Shown here in pieces: positions 6,186 to 10,184 of a stretch of DNA of 10,184 nucleotides. The stretch spans positions 1 to 10,184 of the forward strand of contig JBPCPI010000239.1 of the NCBI GenBank assembly GCA_050999295.1, read 5' to 3'. Each line of letters starts with the position of its first letter. Within the stretch, counting starts at the first letter, position 1. The notes under the pieces were generated by a model. That model worked only from the letters and a program-made list of their open reading frames with translations, was not told where the DNA came from and made no database searches. The stretch comes from JACCQS01 sp050999295 (lineage in GTDB: Bacteria; Actinomycetota; Actinomycetes; Mycobacteriales; Geodermatophilaceae). The translations under genes and the position numbers were made by a program.

Positions 6186-7447
6186 CAGCGAGCCGGCGCG
6201 GTGGCGAAGGCGAGACCAGACATCGCGTCGGCGTACGCGTCCAGGAGCAGCCTCGTCGTACGGTCCCAGGAGAACTTCGCGGCATGTTCCACGGCGCCGC
6301 CGGAGAAGGCCGCTCGGTCGCTGAGCACCTTGGTGATCGCATCGGCGTAGTCCGGCGCGCGGTGCCCGTCCACGAGCAGCCCCGACTTGCCGTCCGCCAC
6401 TGCGGTCACGAGTCCGCCGACGCGGGCGGCAACCACCGGCGTGCCGCAGGCCTGTGCCTCCAGTGCCACCAACCCGAAGGACTCGTTGTGGCTCGGGACG
6501 ACCGTGACGTCGGCCGCGCGGTAGTAGTCGGCGAGGTCGTCGGGTGGCGTCGGAGCCAGGAAGCGCACCCGGTCGGCAATGCCCAGGGCCTGGGCCAGCG
6601 CCAACAACGAAGTGGGCTCGTCCAAGCCCGAACCGCTAGGCGCTCCGATGACGTACAAGACGAGCCTGCACCGCACCGCGGGGTCGTAGGCGATCAGATG
6701 GGCCGCCGCCCGCAGCAGTAGATCGGGTGCCTTCAGCGGCTGGATCCGGCCGACGAAGAGCAGGACCAGGGCATCCTCCTGCAGGCCAAGCCGGGCCCGG
6801 GCACCTGCGGCGGGACGGAACCGGTCGAGGTCGACCCCCGGCGGGATGGTCAGCACCTTCGCCGGGTCGGCGTGGTACCACTGCACCAGTTGGGCGGCCT
6901 CGTCGACGGTCGAGGCGATCAGCCGGTCGGCCTCGGCGACCACCTGCTCCTCGCCGATGACACGTGAGCGTGGTTCGGGTGCGTCTCCCTCGGCCAGCAA
7001 CGCATTCTTGACCTTGGCCAGGGTGTGCGCCGAGTGGATGAGCGGCACGCCCCACCGGTCACGGGCCAGCCAACCGACCTGGCCGGAGAGCCAGTAGTGG
7101 GAGTGGATGACGTCGTAATGCCCCGGCTCCTGGCTGGCCTCGGCCCGCAGTACAGCCGAGGTGAACGCGCAGAGTTGCGCGGGCAGGTCGTTCTTGCCCA
7201 GTCCCTCGAAGGGGCCGGCGGTGATGTGTCGGACGTTGACCCCTGGAGCCAGGATCTCGACCGGGGCGAGATCGCTGGAGGTGGCCCGGGTGAAGATGTC
7301 GACTTCGATCCCTTGCTCAGCCAACCTCTTGGACACCTCGACGATGAACACGTTCATGCCACCGGCGTCCCCGGCACCTGGTTGATCCAAAGGCGAGGTG
7401 TGTACCGACACGGTGGCAACGCGGGTAGGCAGTGCGCGGTTGACCAC
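6185..7447 (-). CDS. mshA: D-inositol-3-phosphate glycosyltransferase MshA
   Basis: MshA transfers GlcNAc from UDP-GlcNAc to 1L-myo-inositol 1-phosphate, the first committed step of mycothiol synthesis, in the cytoplasm. The 420-residue length is typical. It is a GT-B fold, family 4 glycosyltransferase. The N-terminal domain opens with VHTSPLDQPGAGDAGGMNV (about 15-33) and contains GPFEGLGKNDLP (78-89) and HSHYWLSG (115-122), all characteristic of MshA. The C-terminal donor domain has FVGRIQPLKAPD (231-242), and NESFGLVALEA with the EX7E pair E322/E330 that binds the nucleotide sugar. The GTG start at 7447 is supported by overlapping AGGAGG copies (7454-7462), leaving about 6 bases before the start. 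The gene is divergent from the SDR gene and first in an apparent operon with the YbjN and MFS genes. Identification is secure by motif content. Confidence 0.96.
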   Translation of the reverse strand: MVNRALPTRVATVSVHTSPLDQPGAGDAGGMNVFIVEVSKRLAEQGIEVDIFTRATSSDLAPVEILAPGVNVRHITAGPFEGLGKNDLPAQLCAFTSAVLRAEASQEPGHYDVIHSHYWLSGQVGWLARDRWGVPLIHSAHTLAKVKNALLAEGDAPEPRSRVIGEEQVVAEADRLIASTVDEAAQLVQWYHADPAKVLTIPPGVDLDRFRPAAGARARLGLQEDALVLLFVGRIQPLKAPDLLLRAAAHLIAYDPAVRCRLVLYVIGAPSGSGLDEPTSLLALAQALGIADRVRFLAPTPPDDLADYYRAADVTVVPSHNESFGLVALEAQACGTPVVAARVGGLVTAVADGKSGLLVDGHRAPDYADAITKVLSDRAAFSGGAVEHAAKFSWDRTTRLLLDAYADAMSGLAFATAPAR

Positions 7448-7462
7448 CGGTCCCCTCCTCCT

Positions 7463-7502
7463 GCTTGCGCCGACGGTGAATCATCCTGACTGAGCTTGCG
7501 CC
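7463..7502. repeat. Direct repeat in the divergent mshA/SDR intergenic region
   Basis: GCTTGCGCC occurs at 7463-7471 and again at 7494-7502, a period of 31 bases, close to three helical turns. Both copies lie in the short gap between the divergent mshA and SDR starts, where both promoters must sit. They could be binding sites for one regulator, though a 9-base GC-rich repeat may arise by chance. I saw no clear -10/-35 pair in either direction. Confidence 0.35.
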
Positions 7503-7520
7503 TCGGGCAGGATGAGCTTC

Positions 7521-8309
7521 ATGGAGGACAACCACGGGAGCGGCCAGGACATGCCCACATCCGAGGATCCGATTGCGGTGGTGACCGGCGCCTCGAGCGG
7601 GATCGGCGCAGCCACCGCCCGGCGACTGGCTCGCGACGGTTTCCACGTCGTGCTGGGCGCGCGGCGACTGGAGAGGATCGAGGCGCTGGCCGCCGAGATC
7701 GGCGGCAGCGCGTACCGGCTCGACGTCACCGATCAACTCTCCGTGGACGACTTCTGCGCCCGGGTGCCGGCCTGCCGGATTCTGGTCAATAACGCCGGCG
7801 GTGCGTACGGCATGGACCCGGTCTCGGCTGCCGATGTTGACGGATGGGCCGCGATGTACGACGTGAACGTGCTGGGGGTCGTACGGATGACCAAGGCGCT
7901 GCTGCCGGCGCTGGTCGCCAGTGACGCCGGTGATGTGGTGCTGGTCGGGTCGACCGCGGGGATGGTGGCCTACGAGGAGGGTGGCGGGTACACCGCGGCC
8001 AAGCACGGCACGCATGTCGTGGGCGAGACGCTGCGTCTGGAGTTAGTCGGCCAGCCGGTCCGGGTGATGGTGGTCGCACCGGGAATGGTGGCCACCGAGG
8101 AGTTCTCCCTCAACCGCTTCGACGGCGACCGAACACGCGCCGAGTCGGTCTACGCCGGAGTTCGCGAGCCGCTGGTCGCCGAGGACATCGCCGAGTGCAT
8201 CGCCTGGATGGTGACTAGGCCACATCACGTCAACGTGGATCTGCTGGTCGTGCGCCCGTTGGCTCAGGCTGCCCAGCACAAAGTGCACCGCGAGCCTGAC
8301 TTTCACTAA
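7521..8309 (+). CDS. SDR-family NAD(P)-dependent oxidoreductase
   Basis: This 262-residue classical short-chain dehydrogenase/reductase probably oxidises an alcohol or reduces a carbonyl with NAD(P). The Rossmann nucleotide-binding motif TGASSGIG lies at residues 22-29, followed by NNAG at 90-93. The catalytic tetrad is N116 (DVNVLG), S144 (VGSTAG), Y157 and K161 (YTAAK). Arg-Arg after the second strand (GARRLERIE) suggests NADP preference. The C-terminus, LLVVRPLAQAAQHKVHRE, resembles the YdfG-like subgroup that includes NADP-dependent 3-hydroxy acid dehydrogenases. Starts are ambiguous. ATG 7521 has AGGA 8 bases upstream; ATG 7512 overlaps that site; ATG 7551 has GGGAG about 10 bases before it and would give a tighter N-terminus. 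The gene is divergent from mshA, and its substrate cannot be told from sequence. Confidence 0.9.
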   Translation: MEDNHGSGQDMPTSEDPIAVVTGASSGIGAATARRLARDGFHVVLGARRLERIEALAAEIGGSAYRLDVTDQLSVDDFCARVPACRILVNNAGGAYGMDPVSAADVDGWAAMYDVNVLGVVRMTKALLPALVASDAGDVVLVGSTAGMVAYEEGGGYTAAKHGTHVVGETLRLELVGQPVRVMVVAPGMVATEEFSLNRFDGDRTRAESVYAGVREPLVAEDIAECIAWMVTRPHHVNVDLLVVRPLAQAAQHKVHREPDFH

Positions 8310-8328
8310 TCCGAAAATAGCTGCGAGT

Positions 8329-8358
8329 GGGTCTGGTGGGGGCGGGCCTGGTGGGGCG
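8329..8358 (+). repeat. G-rich tandem repeat, potential G-quadruplex
   Basis: Two tandem 15-base units, GGGTCTGGTGGGGGC and GGGCCTGGTGGGGCG, lie 19 bases after the SDR stop. Together they provide four runs of three to five G with loops of 6, 1 and 6 bases, which meets the usual G-quadruplex pattern (G3+ with loops of 1-7). It lies in the 216-base convergent gap and would be in the SDR transcript's 3' end, where it might stall polymerase or protect RNA. Folding is a prediction. Confidence 0.5.
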
Positions 8359-8378
8359 CTTAAGCCTGCGCCGCGAAG

Positions 8379-8427
8379 ATCGTGAGCGCGGATAGTGCAG
8401 CGCTACTACGCCCTGAGCGCTCACGAT
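8379..8427. repeat. Inverted repeat with 11-base perfect arms in convergent gap
   Basis: ATCGTGAGCGC (8379-8389) and GCGCTCACGAT (8417-8427) are exact reverse complements around a 27-base loop. Inside the loop, TAGT and ACTA flank an AGCGCT palindrome, so a branched hairpin is possible. A smaller hairpin follows: GACGC (8446-8450) with GCGTC (8454-8458). The position between convergent ends suits transcription termination, but there is no T tract, and a dispersed palindromic repeat is an alternative. Confidence 0.5.
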
Positions 8428-8500
8428 GTAGAAACGGCCTGTCGAGACGCAGCGCGTCGTGGATCCCATTTCCAGCCGGGCCACCCCGCCAGGGGAGAGC

Positions 8501-8526
8501 AGGGACTTTCTCCGGAGAAAGTCCCT
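8501..8526. terminator. 26-base perfect palindrome, probable bidirectional terminator
   Basis: AGGGACTTTCTCC followed directly by its exact reverse complement forms a perfect 26-base palindrome. As RNA it would fold into an 11-base-pair stem with a CCGG loop. It touches the stop codon of the DUF998 gene (minus strand) and lies in the convergent gap after the SDR gene, so it can serve both strands. No T run follows either arm. The length of exact symmetry makes chance unlikely. Confidence 0.6.
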
Positions 8527-9191
8527 CAGCGGGTGCGCCGGGTGCTGAGCACGACCAGCAGTGGCCAGAGCGCCTGCGCGCCCGCGGCGACCCGCTCGGA
8601 CAGCCCGACCTGACTCATGTCCTGGCCGAGATCGGTGACGAACCAGCCGACACCGGCAAGCAACGCAGCCGTTGCCGCTAGGGCAACTTCGCCCCGCAGC
8701 CCCCATGGGACTGCCCGCTTGCCACCTCGATCAAGGCCGCGGGCACCCCTGGTCACGCGATCGGCCCGAGCGTCGACATCGGCAGGGCGGCTGCGCCGCA
8801 GCGCGAATGCCGGCCAGATGGCAAGCGCTCCGAAGGAGATGCCGGCCACGATGGCATGCGGGGCCGAGCCCCCGTCCCCGAGGACGGTCGGCAACGGGAG
8901 GGCGGCCACCAACACCGTGGCAACTCCTCCGCCGGCCAGGACGAGTCGCCCCGGCAGGGCGGCACCGCGCAGGGCCGCGGCCGTCGTGATGTGCGCCACC
9001 CCCACCCCAGCCAGCGCCGAAGTCATCACCCAGCGATCAGTGGCATCGAGGGCGGCCAGCGCGCTGATCGTCTGGGTCAGCGAGTCGAACCCGATCTCCT
9101 GCCGGGCCGCGGCCCACGTCCAACCGCCGATCAGCAATGCCGGAGCGGCCGTCGAGGACACCAGCCCCCACCACGGGGTCTCAAAACGCAT
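8526..9191 (-). CDS. DUF998 family membrane protein
   Basis: This 221-residue integral membrane protein matches the DUF998 family, of unknown function. About six hydrophobic segments are visible. The first (LVSSTAAPALLIGGWTWAA) is followed by the family-typical FDSLTQTISALAALDATDRWVM, with the small-residue and Ser/Thr pattern after helix 1. Then come helices around TSALAGVGVAHITTAAALRG, LVLAGGGVATVLVAALPLP, the histidine-containing APHAIVAGISFGALAIWPAF, and two C-terminal helices separated by a charged loop (RGARGLDRGGKR). The ATG at 9191 is chosen because GGAGG (9205-9201) lies 9 bases upstream. The frame extends to an ATG at 9260, but that extension is Arg/Ser-rich, lacks a ribosome binding site and overlaps an inverted repeat. 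The gene follows murB on the same strand after 88 bases and ends in the 26-base palindrome. Confidence 0.82.
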   Translation of the reverse strand: MRFETPWWGLVSSTAAPALLIGGWTWAAARQEIGFDSLTQTISALAALDATDRWVMTSALAGVGVAHITTAAALRGAALPGRLVLAGGGVATVLVAALPLPTVLGDGGSAPHAIVAGISFGALAIWPAFALRRSRPADVDARADRVTRGARGLDRGGKRAVPWGLRGEVALAATAALLAGVGWFVTDLGQDMSQVGLSERVAAGAQALWPLLVVLSTRRTR

Positions 9192-9205
9192 GGGCCATTT
9201 CCTCC

Positions 9206-9274
9206 GTGATCTTGACCTTTTTGCGGCGACACGCCGGGAACCGCGGCTGGAAACCACCATAAGGTCAAGATCAC
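9206..9274. repeat. 69-base element bounded by perfect 14-base inverted repeats
   Basis: GTGATCTTGACCTT (9206-9219) and AAGGTCAAGATCAC (9261-9274) are exact reverse complements separated by 41 bases. The loop has its own short hairpin (CGGC 9224-9227 with GCCG 9233-9236). The element starts 5 bases after the murB stop and ends directly against the GGAGG of the DUF998 gene. It could terminate murB transcription, control DUF998 translation, or be a small mobile or dispersed repeat. I see no target-site duplication. Confidence 0.55.
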
Positions 9275-9279
9275 CGAGT

Positions 9280-10184
9280 TTAGGAGTGTCCCGGAATGCG
9301 CGGCTCGGGGTGCAGACGTACGCCGAACGTCGCTTGGACCCCTTCGGTGATCTCGGTGGCCAGCGCGAGGATGTCCGCGGTCGTGGCCGAGCCTCGATTG
9401 GTCAGGGCGAGCGCGTGCTTGCCGGACAGTGCCGCGGGTCCACGGGCGTACCCCTTGGCGAACCCGGACCGCTCGATCAGCCAGGCGGCGGAGAGCTTGC
9501 GGCCCTTCGGATCGGGGAAGGCCGGCCAGGCAGTCGCCGGACCGAGCTGGGTGTGCGCTCGCTTGGCGAAGACTTCGTAGGCCGCGGGAGTGAGCACCGG
9601 ATTGGTGAAGAAGGACCCGACGCTCCAGGTGTCGTGGTCGGCCGGGTCGAGAACCATGCCCTTGCTGCGGCGCAGGTCCAGGACCGCCGCGCGAACGTCG
9701 GAGGCGGGTGCCCGCTCTCCCACCTCGACGCCGAGCCGAGCAGCCAACTCCGCGTACCGGATCGGTGCCGACTGCCGGGAGCCGCGCAGCCGGAATCGGA
9801 CGGCCAGCACGACGAAGCGCTCGGTGTGTTTGAACCGGCTGTCGCGGTAGCCGAACCGGCAGGCGGCCGCCGACCACACCGCTTGTTGCCCGGTGTCCCG
9901 ATCGAAGATCTCTACGCCACTGATCGAATCGGCCACGCCCTGGCCGTAGGCGTTCACGTTCTGCACGGGCGTGGCTCCGGTGCGGCCCGGGATCCCGGAC
10001 AGGCACTCCAGGCCCGACCAGCCGGCCTCGACCGATTGGGCGACGACACCGTCCCAGGGTTCGCCGGCAGCCACCCGCACATCGACGTACCCGTCCCGGT
10101 GCACGACCTCGATCCCGCGGTTGCGGATCAGGACCACCTGTCCAGCCCAACCCTCGTCGGGTGCAACGAGATTGGACCCGTCGC
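9280..10184 (-). CDS. murB: UDP-N-acetylmuramate dehydrogenase MurB, 5' end missing
   Basis: MurB is the cytoplasmic FAD enzyme that reduces UDP-GlcNAc-enolpyruvate to UDP-MurNAc with NADPH, an early step of peptidoglycan synthesis. The frame is open to the right edge, where it begins DGSNLVAPDEGW, part of the conserved FAD-binding GxGSN motif. Three hundred residues are present and I estimate 50-60 are missing at the N-terminus. Visible motifs are GLECLSGIPGRTGATPVQNVNAYG, the catalytic serine in FGYRDSRFKH (residue 115 of this fragment), SVGSFFTNPVLT, AAWLIERSGFAKG and a C-terminal glutamate in LHPEPRIPG that fits the catalytic acid position. YRDS and GSFFTNP indicate type I MurB. A GTG at 10137 is only an internal valine codon. 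DUF998 follows downstream on the same strand. Confidence 0.96.
   Translation of the reverse strand, partial: DGSNLVAPDEGWAGQVVLIRNRGIEVVHRDGYVDVRVAAGEPWDGVVAQSVEAGWSGLECLSGIPGRTGATPVQNVNAYGQGVADSISGVEIFDRDTGQQAVWSAAACRFGYRDSRFKHTERFVVLAVRFRLRGSRQSAPIRYAELAARLGVEVGERAPASDVRAAVLDLRRSKGMVLDPADHDTWSVGSFFTNPVLTPAAYEVFAKRAHTQLGPATAWPAFPDPKGRKLSAAWLIERSGFAKGYARGPAALSGKHALALTNRGSATTADILALATEITEGVQATFGVRLHPEPRIPGHS

Noticed and set aside
8329..8458. Repeats in the convergent gap considered as a CRISPR array
   Set aside because: There are only two adjacent G-rich units and unrelated inverted repeats, with no regularly spaced repeat and spacer pattern and no cas genes.
8310..8525. A hidden small gene in the convergent gap
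   Set aside because: Short open frames here have no ribosome binding site, carry inverted repeats through their length and show no recognisable protein.
9192..9260. An N-terminal extension of the DUF998 protein starting at ATG 9260
   Set aside because: There is no ribosome binding site, the residues are an Arg/Ser-rich run, and the DNA is an inverted-repeat element. ATG 9191 has GGAGG.
9131..10150. A 339-codon open frame on the minus strand overlapping murB
   Set aside because: It is out of frame with murB, is Arg/Gly/Pro-rich with no motif, and arises from GC-biased codons of the real gene.

Overview
This window comes from a high-GC actinobacterium. The evidence is strong G/C bias at third codon positions, frequent GTG and TTG starts, coding overlaps of the GTGA/TGATG type, and above all a clear mshA, the first committed enzyme of mycothiol synthesis, which is an actinobacterial pathway. 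I cannot name the genus. Gene content and order would suit a Propionibacteriales- or Nocardioides-like organism, but that is inference.

Layout. Bases 1-2445 (+ strand) hold a three-gene ABC exporter: an ATPase cut by the left edge, then two ABC-2 type permeases (COG4586/COG4587/COG3694 type), joined by stop/start overlaps. Bases 2580-3987 (- strand) hold two type II toxin-antitoxin modules in tandem: a MazEF-like pair and an RHH/DUF433 antitoxin with a DUF5615 (PIN-like) toxin. Bases 4009-7447 (- strand) form an apparent operon mshA, then a YbjN-domain gene, then a 14-TM DHA2-family MFS exporter; all junctions overlap. Bases 7521-8309 (+ strand) hold an SDR-family oxidoreductase divergent from mshA. 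Bases 8526-10184 (- strand) hold murB, cut by the right edge, followed by a DUF998 membrane protein.

How the genes relate. The ABC genes should form one exporter with a heterodimeric membrane domain and unknown substrate. The mshA-ybjN-MFS set is probably co-transcribed, and murB/SDR/mshA/ybjN look like a housekeeping core (cell wall and thiol redox). The toxin-antitoxin block sits between this core and the ABC exporter and looks accessory. Its first antitoxin starts 21 bases after the MFS stop and has a plausible leaderless promoter inside the end of the MFS gene.

Non-coding structure. No gap exceeds 300 bases. The three gaps at gene ends (2446-2579, 8310-8525, 9192-9279) all carry long perfect inverted repeats, including a 26-base perfect palindrome. 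The 8310-8525 gap also has a G-quadruplex-type tract. These are the least explained parts of the window. I found no tRNA, rRNA, CRISPR array, transposase or clearly undescribed multi-gene system.
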